Positions 1-6,427 are shown, counted from the stretch's first letter. The stretch: DNA of 6,532 bases from Desulfobacteraceae bacterium (GCA_030669265.1 DAOVDY010000042.1:1-6532); one strand, 5' to 3'. Notes: generated by a model from the sequence alone, not told the origin. Translations and numbers: made by a program.

Positions 1-314
1 AAATTCTCGGCAGAATTGATCAGGCCACGAAGGTGCGGGGCACATTCATCCATCCCTGGCAAGCTGATGAAGTCATTTCCCAATATAAAGAAGTTTTTAA
101 GTATCAAGTAGTAATCACCCGTGAAAACTACAAAGATGTTATGACTTTTCTATTGGAATTAAAGGAGGAAACCTCGCGGCCCGAGATTCTTCGTGGCCGA
201 ATTGAAAGGGACATAAAGGATCTATTGACTATAAAAGGTGTTGTTCAAATCGTCCCACGGGGAACCATTCCCGATCTTCATAAGAAGATCGAAGACAGAC
301 GAACCTGGGAATAA
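1..314 (+). CDS. paaK: Phenylacetate/arylacetate-CoA ligase (PaaK-type), C-terminal fragment
   Basis: This is the 3' end of a gene that begins before the window. Reading frame 3 is open from the first bases and ends at TAA 312-314. The visible residues begin ILGRIDQATKVRG and continue FIHPWQADEV. This matches the hinge and small C-terminal domain of ANL-superfamily adenylating enzymes of the phenylacetate-CoA ligase type (LGR.D....VRG..v.P.qi). The C-terminal domain normally supplies the mobile lid that switches between adenylation and thioesterification. The family makes aryl-acetyl-CoA from an aryl acid, ATP and CoA in the cytoplasm. In anaerobes, paralogues often accompany indolepyruvate ferredoxin oxidoreductase genes in aromatic amino acid metabolism. 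The GTG at 33 is an internal Val codon, not a start. The substrate cannot be told from this piece, so the symbol denotes the family only. Confidence 0.85.
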   Translation, partial: ILGRIDQATKVRGTFIHPWQADEVISQYKEVFKYQVVITRENYKDVMTFLLELKEETSRPEILRGRIERDIKDLLTIKGVVQIVPRGTIPDLHKKIEDRRTWE

Positions 315-338
315 TTGTAAACGCCAGGAGCATTATCT

Positions 339-845
339 ATGGAGGAAAATAATAAAATCGGCGGAATTATGCAGAGCGATGGACGTGCGCTGGTAAAAAT
401 CATGTCAGTACCTGATCATGCCAGTGTTGCAGGCACTGTATTTAAAGCCATGGGAGAAAATGGCATCAACATCGAACTCCTTGTAGAGAGTTACGACCTT
501 GATGATTGTGGCAATTTCGCCGTGGTTATCGACCAAAAAGACCTGGATTACGCCCTGGAAGTATTAGAGGAATTAAAACCTACCATTGATGCCAAGGCTA
601 TTTCTTACACCCCTGATGTGGTCGTAATAACAGTGTTTGCACCTCACTTGCGTGAAAAACCCCGAATACACGGTATGATGTTTTCCTCCATAGCGTCTGT
701 AGGAATCAGCTCCCTGGCGATTAGTACCTCCCTTTCCAGTGTATCGTGTGTAGTTGAAGGTCAGCACCTTCATGCCGCTATCCAAGCACTATCAGAAGCA
801 TTTGATGTCCCATATGATATAAAAGAGCGGCCTAAAGATTACTAA
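339..845 (+). CDS. Stand-alone tandem ACT-domain protein (aspartokinase regulatory-domain-like)
   Basis: A 168-aa protein starting at ATG 339, with AGGAG at 326-330 eight nt upstream. It contains two ACT folds and nothing else: ACT1 about residues 17-80 (ALVKIMSVPDHASVAGTVF, then INIELLVES) and ACT2 about 93-157 (VGISSLAISTSLSSVSCVVE, then an AAIQALSEAF helix). The arrangement resembles the C-terminal regulatory half of aspartate kinase LysC, but no kinase domain is present upstream. ACT domains bind amino acids and act as allosteric sensors. The gene lies 24 nt after the CoA-ligase gene and is almost certainly co-transcribed with it. It may sense an amino acid and modulate the ligase or associated 2-oxoacid metabolism, which is inference from position. 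There is no signal peptide or membrane segment, so it should be cytoplasmic. Confidence 0.85.
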   Translation: MEENNKIGGIMQSDGRALVKIMSVPDHASVAGTVFKAMGENGINIELLVESYDLDDCGNFAVVIDQKDLDYALEVLEELKPTIDAKAISYTPDVVVITVFAPHLREKPRIHGMMFSSIASVGISSLAISTSLSSVSCVVEGQHLHAAIQALSEAFDVPYDIKERPKDY

Positions 846-1157
846 TGCACTACTTATTCAATTTACTGTTGCACGGCAGGGGGTAGGTCCTCTCGCGCAC
901 GACTGTTCTGTGGAATACAATGGCCTATAACTTTAAATAGATAATCAAGGTTTCTATTTGAGTCAGGTTTTTTTATCGAAGAAAATCATGATATGTTTCG
1001 CTAAGGTCCGCTTTGTGAATCATGAAATAAAGTTTATGAGAAAGCTTGGCGATGCAGTTTACAATAGAAAAAATGGTTCATATAATCGCATTTCATTAGA
1101 TTATTTTATATGGCAGTGATCACATTCAAACTATCGATAGCATAGTAGGAGGCGAAA
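846..1157. other. 312-nt spacer without a recognised gene
   Basis: This spacer separates the ligase/ACT unit from the nitrilase gene. I see no tRNA-like structure, no clear rho-independent terminator (no GC-rich hairpin followed by a T run) and no promoter with two good boxes. One short open frame runs from ATG 988 to TGA 1117-1119, 43 codons, beginning MICFAKVRFVNHEIKFMRKL. It has only a weak purine stretch upstream and resembles no family I know, so it is not called as a gene. The spacer must hold the promoter of the nitrilase gene if that gene is not read through from upstream. Confidence 0.5.
1147..1152 (+). promoter_or_regulatory. Ribosome binding site deciding a TTG start for the nitrilase gene
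   Basis: A perfect AGGAGG lies 5 nt before TTG 1158-1160. It fixes the nitrilase start at the unusual TTG. The residues that follow (KIGFIQFAPVLGD) are the classic N-terminal beta strand of the family, which supports this start. Confidence 0.8.
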
Positions 1158-1964
1158 TTGAAGATCGGTTTTATTCAATTTGCACCTGTATTGGGTGATG
1201 TACAAGCAACGATTCGTAAAATTGATGGGTTAATTGATCAAAGTAAAATCACAGACATTTTGGTATAGCCAGAATTATGTAATTCTGGCTATAACTTTAC
1301 CTCTTTAAAGGAAGCCTGGGAAACATCGGAAAGGATAGAAAATAGCATTTTTATCAATTACTTAATATCTAAATGCAAACAATTTAACCTATACATTGTA
1401 TCTGGCTTTAATGAAAGAGATAATAAAGATTTGTATAACTCAGCTATACTCATTGGTCCTAAAGGATATCTTGGCAAATACCGCAAGCTTCATCTATTTA
1501 TGAATGAAAAAGATTATTTCAAACCAGGAAACATTAGCTTGCCAGTTTTTGACATAGGATTGTGCAAAATAGGCATGCTTGTTTGTTTTGATTGGATATT
1601 TCCGGAAGTATGGAGAATATTAGCCCTAAAAGGTGCGGAAATCATTTGTCACCCTTCAAATCTTATATTACCAGGGCTCGCTCAGAAAGCTGTCCCAATC
1701 CATGCACTCACCAATCGTATTTTCACTATTACTGCAAATAGAATTGGAACCGAAGGAGATTTATCATTTACAGGTCTTTCAACAATTGCAAATCCAAATG
1801 GCGACATACTTTTTCAGGCTTCCCAGACAGAAGAAGAAACTGTAATTAAAGATATTGATATTAGATTGGCAAGAGATAAAATAATTACAAAGAAAAATGA
1901 TCTATTCAGCGATCGAAGGCCAGAGGAATACTCATTATTGATAGAAAAAAGCATCAAAGACTGA
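1158..1964 (+). pseudogene. Nitrilase-superfamily carbon-nitrogen hydrolase with premature TAG at codon 37
   Basis: Read from TTG 1158, the frame encodes 268 residues, a normal length for this superfamily of cytoplasmic amidases. The frame is intact apart from one TAG at 1266-1268 (codon 37). The Glu-Lys-Cys catalytic triad is present in context: Glu39 in PELCNSGYNF, Lys110 in KYRKLHLF and Cys143 in GMLVCFDWIFPE. The C-terminal half (FTGLSTIANPNGDI) is also typical. Relatives have a hydrophobic residue, usually Leu, where the stop lies (LV-x-PEL), so TTG to TAG is the simplest change. The stop precedes the catalytic Glu. Internal starts such as TTG 1431 lose Glu39, so no active enzyme should form without suppression. 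The rest is undamaged, which points to a recent mutation, a sequencing error or readthrough. The amide substrate cannot be assigned. The next gene starts 104 nt downstream. Confidence 0.85.
1264..1293. repeat. Perfect 14-bp inverted repeat with 2-nt loop inside the nitrilase gene
   Basis: The left arm 1264-1277 and right arm 1280-1293 are exact reverse complements around a TG at 1278-1279. The next outer pair (1263 G, 1294 A) does not match. The palindrome covers codons 36-46, including the premature TAG (1266-1268) and the catalytic Glu39 codon. The middle A of the TAG (1267) pairs with T 1290. A Leu TTG codon here would leave a single T-T mismatch. There is no following T run, so it is not a terminator. 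Confidence 0.95.
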
Positions 1965-2068
1965 AACGTTGAGACCTTTAAATAACTTTTTTTCTTAACG
2001 AGGTGACAAAAATAGTTAGATCGCAATATATGGAGATACCATTTTATTGATTTAGCAGGAGTTAGATC

Positions 2069-3088
2069 ATGCTTGATAATAATGAAATCTTGGAAAACAT
2101 TACAATTAATGAAGAAATTGCAAAAAAGCTTTTTGAAATCGAGGTGAGCATTCTCTCCATTGGCGATTTTAAAGACCTTTTCGAAAAATTGCTCCTATTA
2201 ATTGAGGAAAAATTTGGAATTCCTCACGTGTGGATTTCCATCATTCGCGAAAACGCTATTTCACATCTTTTAGAAGCATTAGAATCATCAAAATTACTTA
2301 AAGAACGTCTGAACATTGTGGAAAGAGCTGTATTTTTAAACCTCGTCAAAGATAAAAAAACTCCAATGTTAGTCAATGCCTATTTGAGGCCTTTTTATAG
2401 GCTGCTGCCTAAAAATGAAAAGTATTTTGCCAAGTCACTGGCCATTGTCCCTCTTATTCTTGACGGGGAGGTGATCGGCAGTTTGAACCTTGGTGATTTT
2501 TCAGGCTTCCGCTTTCAACCTAACATGGATACTTTTTTTCTTTCCCAAATCTCTGTGAAGATCTCCATTTGTCTTTCAAACGTCACCGCCCGGGAAAAGC
2601 TCAATTACCTTGCAACAAGAGACGCCCTTACCGGTCTTTTTAACCGAAGGGAAATGGAGAACCTATTGGAACGAGAACTAAGTCGGGCTACTCGCTACGG
2701 CACTCCTTTATCCTTGTTATTCATTGACTGTGATGATTTTAAAATGGTGAATGATTCTTATGGTCATAGCTGTGGAGATGCCTTGCTCCAGCACATAGCA
2801 GACCAAATAATAGGGATAATCAGAAGAGACGATATAGCTTTCAGGCCTGGCGGTGATGAGTTTGTTATTGTTCTGCCCAATCAGACCTCAAAAGAAGCAA
2901 TGAAAGTTTCAGAGCGACTCCGCAGCTTTTTTAATAACAATCCGTTGAAATACCAAGATCTTATTGTTCCTGTTTCTTTTAGCTGGGGAATAGCATCTAC
3001 CGAAGATCCGGAAATCAGAACTCCTGCTGCTCTTCTAAATAAAGCAGACGAACGACTCTATGAAGCCAAAAAACAAAAAAAGGTGTAG
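2069..3088 (+). CDS. Diguanylate cyclase with N-terminal GAF-like sensor domain (GAF-GGDEF)
   Basis: A 339-aa protein starting at ATG 2069, with AGGAG at 2057-2061 seven nt upstream. Residues about 20-170 form a GAF/DUF484-like sensor domain (IVPLILDGEVIGSLNLGDFS). A helical linker (about 160-184) leads into a GGDEF domain from about residue 180, opening with DALTGLFNRRE. The active-site signature GGDEF is intact at 261-265. Metal- and nucleotide-binding positions are present in FIDCDDFKMVND (Asp220, Asn228) and GHSCGD (Asp237). An RxxD inhibitory site (Arg252-Asp255) lies five residues before GGDEF, so product inhibition by c-di-GMP is expected. It should convert two GTP to c-di-GMP in the cytoplasm. 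There are no membrane segments, so the input is probably a soluble ligand or partner protein. The gene is flanked by 104 and 209 nt spacers and is probably monocistronic. Confidence 0.93.
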   Translation: MLDNNEILENITINEEIAKKLFEIEVSILSIGDFKDLFEKLLLLIEEKFGIPHVWISIIRENAISHLLEALESSKLLKERLNIVERAVFLNLVKDKKTPMLVNAYLRPFYRLLPKNEKYFAKSLAIVPLILDGEVIGSLNLGDFSGFRFQPNMDTFFLSQISVKISICLSNVTAREKLNYLATRDALTGLFNRREMENLLERELSRATRYGTPLSLLFIDCDDFKMVNDSYGHSCGDALLQHIADQIIGIIRRDDIAFRPGGDEFVIVLPNQTSKEAMKVSERLRSFFNNNPLKYQDLIVPVSFSWGIASTEDPEIRTPAALLNKADERLYEAKKQKKV

Positions 3089-3107
3089 GAATTCGCAATA
3101 ATTCTAC
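3085..3107 (+). other. Weak hairpin overlapping the stop codon of the diguanylate cyclase gene
   Basis: An 8-bp stem with one bulged G (left arm 3085-3093, loop 3094-3099, right arm 3100-3107) begins at the stop codon. It is AT-rich and not followed by a T run, so it is at best a weak 3' end structure and not a standard terminator. The rest of the spacer up to 3297 shows nothing convincing. Confidence 0.3.
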
Positions 3108-3297
3108 GCACATGGTATATGGAATAAATGCGGGTAAAAAAGCAGGAGAGTGACAATTGAGTTAAAATCAACTACTCATCAGGGACCTGGACAAAGATAC
3201 ATTTCTCTGCTATTCAACAAATCTTGGCAAATCTGCTCGATTGTAGCGTACATCATGTAAAGAAATATCATTTACGAAAATGGATATAGGCAAATAA

Positions 3298-4320
3298 ATG
3301 CAACATCTCTGGATTAAAGACATCAAAGAAAATGCTAAGATTGAAGGAAATTATCTGGTTAAAAACAAGTCGATTGGTCAAACACGGCAGGGAAATTCAT
3401 TTCTCACCCTCACCTTAGGTGATAAGACAGGCACAATTGAGGCAAGGGTCTGGGATAGGGTCGAGGAGATATCAACCCACTGTAAAGAAGGTAATATTGT
3501 TACCATAGCTGGACAGGCAAACACCTATAGGAACCAGATTCAAATCCAGATACATGAGCTAAAACAAAATAAATCCCCTGTCGATCCCACAATCTTTCAG
3601 GAATCTACCCCCAAAGATATAACACACATGCTTTCAGATCTAAAAAAATTGGCTAACCACATTCAAAACAGGCACCTTAAAACACTAATAGATGCCTTTA
3701 TGGCTGATCATCGCTTTGTCACACAATTTAAAAAAGCACCAGCAGCAAAAAATTTCCATCATAGTTATCTTGGAGGACTTCTTGAACACACTCTCTCTGT
3801 TTCTCAAATGGCAGTGCTAGTAAGCGAGCATTATCCTGACCTCGATTGTGACCTTCTTTTATCTGGAGCTATACTTCACGATATAGGAAAAATTGAAGAG
3901 CTCACCTTTGAACCAACCATAGATTACTCAAATAAGGGAAGGCTCTTGGGGCATATTGTTTTAGGTGTGATGATGGTTGAAGAAAAATTGAAGCCCCTAA
4001 AAGACTTCCCCCCTGAGCTTGCGCTTCGCCTTAAACACCTTATCCTAAGCCATCATGGTGAATTTGACTTTGGATCACCAAAAAGACCCAAATTTTTAGA
4101 GGCTTTTGCCCTTCATCTCATAGATGATATGGATGCCAAGATCAATGGATTAAGCAGGCTCTTGAAGGATGACAGGCAAGAGGGTTCATGGACAGTCTTT
4201 AATAAGTTATTCCAGCGATATTTTTTTAAGGGAGATTCCTCTGCTCAGACAAACAATAAAGGTAAGGATATCGACAGCAAACCGCAAGGGCAAGGACATC
4301 TCTTTCATGGAGAGCTGTAA
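3298..4320 (+). CDS. yhaM: YhaM-type 3'-5' exoribonuclease (OB-fold plus HD domain)
   Basis: A 340-aa protein starting at ATG 3298. This is the first possible start, since TAA lies directly before it in frame at 3295-3297. The ribosome site is weak (TAGG, 3287-3290). Residues about 12-90 form an OB-fold nucleic-acid-binding domain (FLTLTLGDKTGTIEARVWD, then GNIVTIAGQANTYRNQIQIQI). Residues about 150-285 form an HD metal-dependent phosphohydrolase domain with HHSYLGGLLEHT (154-165), the HD doublet in AILHDIGK (His194-Asp195), GH (His219), SHHGE (252-255) and HLIDDMDAK. The domain order and length match YhaM (about 310-315 aa in Bacillus), with an extra polar tail of about 25 residues. The family degrades RNA from the 3' end with Mn2+ and may also act on DNA. 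Its location is cytoplasmic. The neighbours do not explain its role further. Confidence 0.88.
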   Translation: MQHLWIKDIKENAKIEGNYLVKNKSIGQTRQGNSFLTLTLGDKTGTIEARVWDRVEEISTHCKEGNIVTIAGQANTYRNQIQIQIHELKQNKSPVDPTIFQESTPKDITHMLSDLKKLANHIQNRHLKTLIDAFMADHRFVTQFKKAPAAKNFHHSYLGGLLEHTLSVSQMAVLVSEHYPDLDCDLLLSGAILHDIGKIEELTFEPTIDYSNKGRLLGHIVLGVMMVEEKLKPLKDFPPELALRLKHLILSHHGEFDFGSPKRPKFLEAFALHLIDDMDAKINGLSRLLKDDRQEGSWTVFNKLFQRYFFKGDSSAQTNNKGKDIDSKPQGQGHLFHGEL

Positions 4321-4402
4321 TACAAAAATCTGGCAAGCGCATATCATCTAATCTTCAGAAATTAAAAAACCTTGCTTCCCACTATTAAAATAATCCTTAC
4401 CT

Positions 4403-4434
4403 TGTCTTTATGTCTTTATGTCTTTATGTCTTTA
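4403..4434. repeat. Four perfect tandem copies of TGTCTTTA
   Basis: An 8-bp unit is repeated four times without mismatch in the spacer between the yhaM-like gene and the insertion sequence. It starts 83 nt after the yhaM stop. It is a simple repeat that can expand or contract by slippage. No coding frame or known protein site is attached to it. Confidence 0.95.
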
Positions 4435-4504
4435 ACCCAGGCATGCTGTCCCAAAATTTAAGGTAATAAAAGTTTAATAAAATTCTGTTTAAGCTTAGTC
4501 AATA

Positions 4505-4536
4505 TGTCCCCTTAACTGCTTAGTAAAAATGTCCCC
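4505..4536 (+). repeat. Left terminal inverted repeat (IRL), transposase 3' side
   Basis: This 32-nt end matches the reverse complement of the right end (5801-5833) at 29 of 33 aligned positions with one gap. It contains two TGTCCCC motifs, at 4505-4511 and 4530-4536, set 25 nt apart. The inner motif ends 1 nt before the transposase stop codon (TAG on the - strand, 4538-4540). Confidence 0.8.
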
Positions 4537-4537
4537 T

Positions 4538-5797
4538 CTAAGCTGCTGAAGCCATATAAATCCATTGCTCTTCAGAAGTTGCACGTGCCTTGGCTTTTCT
4601 CCTGGGCTTAGCCCTTATCGGCTCTTTTAAAGGAGTTGGATCTGTGTGAGCTATAAGTGTATTTTTATAATACACTCTCCAGCTTCCATCTAAGAGCTGA
4701 CGGACTTCTACCTTTGCCTTGGCATATCCTCTTTGCCTGGGACCTTCTGGGATGTCTATAACGATACCTCCTACTCTTACCGTATTGTCGTTTCCCACGA
4801 CTGCGTGGTAGCGGAAGCTGATGGTTCTTTTAATATCCACATCTCTCGGTATCTTTCGCCATGCTCGTTGCGCTTCCTCTGGCTTTATGGCAAAGCGCCG
4901 GTTGTGCTCATCAATGAAACGCTCCTTCAAGAAGCGATTTGCCCTCTCCATTTCCGTGATTTTCTCCAGTCCCATCTCAGCGATAAGCCGATCCTGGAGT
5001 ACCCCAAAGAGCCTCTCAACCCGTCCCTTGGCCTGAGGAGTAAGGGCAAAAATGGGGGTAATCCCCAAAGACTTCAGGGCACCTCCTACTTGGGTAGGTT
5101 CCTGCTCCCCTGCCAGCTGTTCCTCGAGTGTCCAGTTGTCATCGTTTCTGCGCAAGGTTCCATGTCGGTCCTGGTAGATGGAGGCAGGGATACCATAGGT
5201 GTTCACAATACTCTGTAAGAGCTTCAGATACCCAAAGGAACACTCAGCGGGGATAAAAAAGGCCTCACAGAGCTTTCCGGTGGCATCGTCTATCGCTGCC
5301 ATCAAGCAGCAGGGAGGTGTATCCTTTCCAAACCACCTATGAGGACTTCCATCCCAGAGCACCATCATCCCTTCCTGAGGCTTACGAGGTCTCCTTTGGT
5401 GATGTTTCTTTGCTCTCCTTCTCCTTTTGGGTTTTATCCCGTTCGTACGTCTCAGCCTTCTCACGGTATCCCGGCTAACGATAATACCTTCCACCTCATT
5501 AAGCTTCTCGGTAAAGTGGGTATCATTGAAGGTGGTATAGGTCTTCTGAGATAGCTCAATGATCCTTTTTTCGAGCTCACGGCTCAACGCTCTGCCTGAG
5601 GGTCTGCCTCGATTGCCATGAATCAATCCTCTGGCTCCTTCAGTTGCCAGTTTTTTCTTCAATCGTCTTGCATGACGGTAGGAGACTCCCATCACACTAC
5701 TGGCATGCTTTAAGGTAGTTTTACTCTCTAACACCATCTTCAAGAGATGGTACCTCTGCCGCTCCTTCTGACTCATTGCTATAATGTCCTCTCTCAT
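4538..5797 (-). CDS. IS1202-like (ISNCY family) DDE transposase
   Basis: A transposase of 419 aa from ATG 5797, or 412 aa from ATG 5776. The first ATG has no ribosome site. The second, which gives MSQKERQRYH (the usual family N-terminus), has GAGAGAGG upstream, although about 11 nt away. Residues about 28-52 are a helix-turn-helix (HASSVMGVSYRHARRLKKKL), followed by a GNRGRPSGR linker and a second DNA-binding segment (about 72-120). The RNase H-like catalytic core carries Asp149 (LWDGSPHRWFG), Asp210 (SIYQDRHGT) and Glu261 (QAKGRVERLFG). A basic C-terminus follows (KPRRKAKAR). The frame is complete, so the enzyme may be active. It would cut and join the element ends. Both the 3' end and the 5' end of the gene lie within a few nt of the inner TGTCCCC motifs, so transposase binding there could also affect its own expression. 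That is inference. Confidence 0.92.
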   Translation of the reverse strand: MREDIIAMSQKERQRYHLLKMVLESKTTLKHASSVMGVSYRHARRLKKKLATEGARGLIHGNRGRPSGRALSRELEKRIIELSQKTYTTFNDTHFTEKLNEVEGIIVSRDTVRRLRRTNGIKPKRRRRAKKHHQRRPRKPQEGMMVLWDGSPHRWFGKDTPPCCLMAAIDDATGKLCEAFFIPAECSFGYLKLLQSIVNTYGIPASIYQDRHGTLRRNDDNWTLEEQLAGEQEPTQVGGALKSLGITPIFALTPQAKGRVERLFGVLQDRLIAEMGLEKITEMERANRFLKERFIDEHNRRFAIKPEEAQRAWRKIPRDVDIKRTISFRYHAVVGNDNTVRVGGIVIDIPEGPRQRGYAKAKVEVRQLLDGSWRVYYKNTLIAHTDPTPLKEPIRAKPRRKAKARATSEEQWIYMASAA

Positions 5798-5800
5798 AAT

Positions 5801-5833
5801 GGGGACATTTTAACACAGCAGTTAGAGGGGACA
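5801..5833 (-). repeat. Right terminal inverted repeat (IRR), transposase 5' side
   Basis: Two GGGGACA motifs (the complement of TGTCCCC) lie at 5801-5807 and 5827-5833, 26 nt apart, mirroring the left end. The inner copy is only 3 nt before the upstream ATG of the transposase. The spacing leaves room for transposase or a repressor to cover the start of the gene. Confidence 0.8.
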
Positions 5834-5868
5834 TTTTCATTAAGCTAATACATTGCATATGAAAAGCC

Positions 5869-5896
5869 TTGACAAATCGAATTTTAGAAATAGAAT
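5869..5896 (+). promoter_or_regulatory. Sigma70-like promoter for the HTH/Cys-rich gene
   Basis: A consensus -35 box TTGACA (5869-5874) is separated by 16 nt from TAGAAT (5891-5896), a 5-of-6 match to the -10 box. Initiation near 5903 would give a leader of about 26 nt before ATG 5929. The promoter begins 35 nt outside the insertion sequence, so it belongs to the host sequence and not to the element. Its position also argues against the in-frame TTG at 5869 being the start codon. Confidence 0.65.
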
Positions 5897-5928
5897 GGTC
5901 TCTTAAAAAAGACACAAAACAAACAAAT

Positions 5929-6378
5929 ATGAAAAAAAAGGCATTTACAACATCTGATATCGCCCGCATAGGCCACCATACAAGGGAAACGGTTAAGCGA
6001 TGGTTGGAAAGAGGGGAAATTAAGGGATACCGGGTCGGGACCTCAGGCCATTGGCGAGTACTACCAAAGGATTTAGCATTCTTTCTAAAGCAACACAACA
6101 TTCCCTTTCCAGAACCTGAAGAAATAGGTATTGACCTGAAAGCCTTACTTGATATTGAGGACCATACAACCTTTTGCTGGGAATTCTTCAAAAATAAAAT
6201 GAACGAACATCCCCGCCCAGGTGCACGGTGTGATGATTGCCTGGTTTGTAAGGTTAAATCTGTCAACTGCTATGCCTTAAGGGAGGAGGTCGGGCATAAA
6301 CAAATCTACTGTGCGTATTCGTGCGAGGATTGCGCCTACTTCCGTTTTCAGCAGAGGGAAATATTCCCCGAGACCTGA
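5929..6378 (+). CDS. Helix-turn-helix (MerR/BldC/excisionase-like) protein with C-terminal Cys-rich domain
   Basis: A 149-aa protein read from ATG 5929. The frame is open back to TTG 5869, but that codon lies in the predicted -35 box. No good ribosome site precedes 5929, so the start is moderately sure. Residues about 5-55 form a winged helix-turn-helix of the MerR/excisionase superfamily (FTTSDIARIGHHTRETVKRW, then GYRVGTSGHWRVLPKDL). The C-terminal part contains a dense set of metal-type ligands: Cys101, Cys104, Cys107, Cys114, His123, Cys128, Cys132 and Cys135. This spacing suits a zinc or iron-sulfur site. It most likely binds DNA as a regulator, perhaps tuned by metal or redox state, which is inference. 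Similar HTH plus Cys-tail proteins occur in Desulfobacterota as far as I recall, with no assigned function. The next gene starts 65 nt downstream and may be a target or co-transcribed. Confidence 0.8.
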   Translation: MKKKAFTTSDIARIGHHTRETVKRWLERGEIKGYRVGTSGHWRVLPKDLAFFLKQHNIPFPEPEEIGIDLKALLDIEDHTTFCWEFFKNKMNEHPRPGARCDDCLVCKVKSVNCYALREEVGHKQIYCAYSCEDCAYFRFQQREIFPET

Positions 6379-6427
6379 ATAAACCCACAGCAAAGACAGA
6401 TTTACCCGAGGCTTATGTGAAGGTGTC

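Larger units (their letters stand above)
4505..5833 (-). mobile_element. IS1202-like (ISNCY) insertion sequence, about 1.33 kb
   Basis: The element carries one transposase gene on the - strand between imperfect terminal inverted repeats that begin 5'-TGTCCCC at both ends. The length and TGT...ACA ends suit this family. No flanking direct repeat of 5-6, about 16 or 24-29 bp is visible at these ends. The outer ends may lie further out: AGCTTA (4492-4497) and its complement TAAGCT (5841-5846) extend the similarity between the two ends, so the boundaries are uncertain by about 13 nt. By eye, base composition is richer in GC than the surrounding genes, consistent with horizontal arrival. The element sits in intergenic sequence and breaks no visible gene. 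Confidence 0.8.

Noticed and set aside
1264..1293. TAG plus stem-loop as a pyrrolysine or other recoding signal
   Set aside because: The stop lies inside the stem and not upstream of it. The family position is a buried hydrophobic residue and not a catalytic one, and no pyl genes are visible. A single-base loss of Leu explains it more simply.
1264..1293. Palindrome as a rho-independent terminator
   Set aside because: The stem is AT-rich, lies within coding sequence, and has no T run after it.
4733..5218. 161-codon + strand open frame opposite the transposase gene
   Set aside because: It lies wholly antisense to a well-supported transposase, has no family resemblance, and has no ribosome site supporting it.
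4489..5846. TTAAGCT at 4489-4495 and 5840-5846 as a target-site duplication
   Set aside because: The copies sit at different distances from the two ends (9 and 6 nt), and AAGCTT is itself a palindrome, so the match is better read as a weak extension of the inverted repeats or chance.
5848..5875. Leftward promoter (TTGTCA, 17 nt, TGTATT on the - strand) reading into the transposase
   Set aside because: The -10 box matches only 4 of 6 positions, and its -35 box is largely the complement of the rightward TTGACA box. It is too weak to annotate.
5721..6266. 181-codon - strand open frame over the IS right end and the HTH gene
   Set aside because: It overlaps the transposase 5' end, the terminal repeat and a convincing HTH gene on the other strand. 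Its sequence is low-complexity and resembles no protein family.
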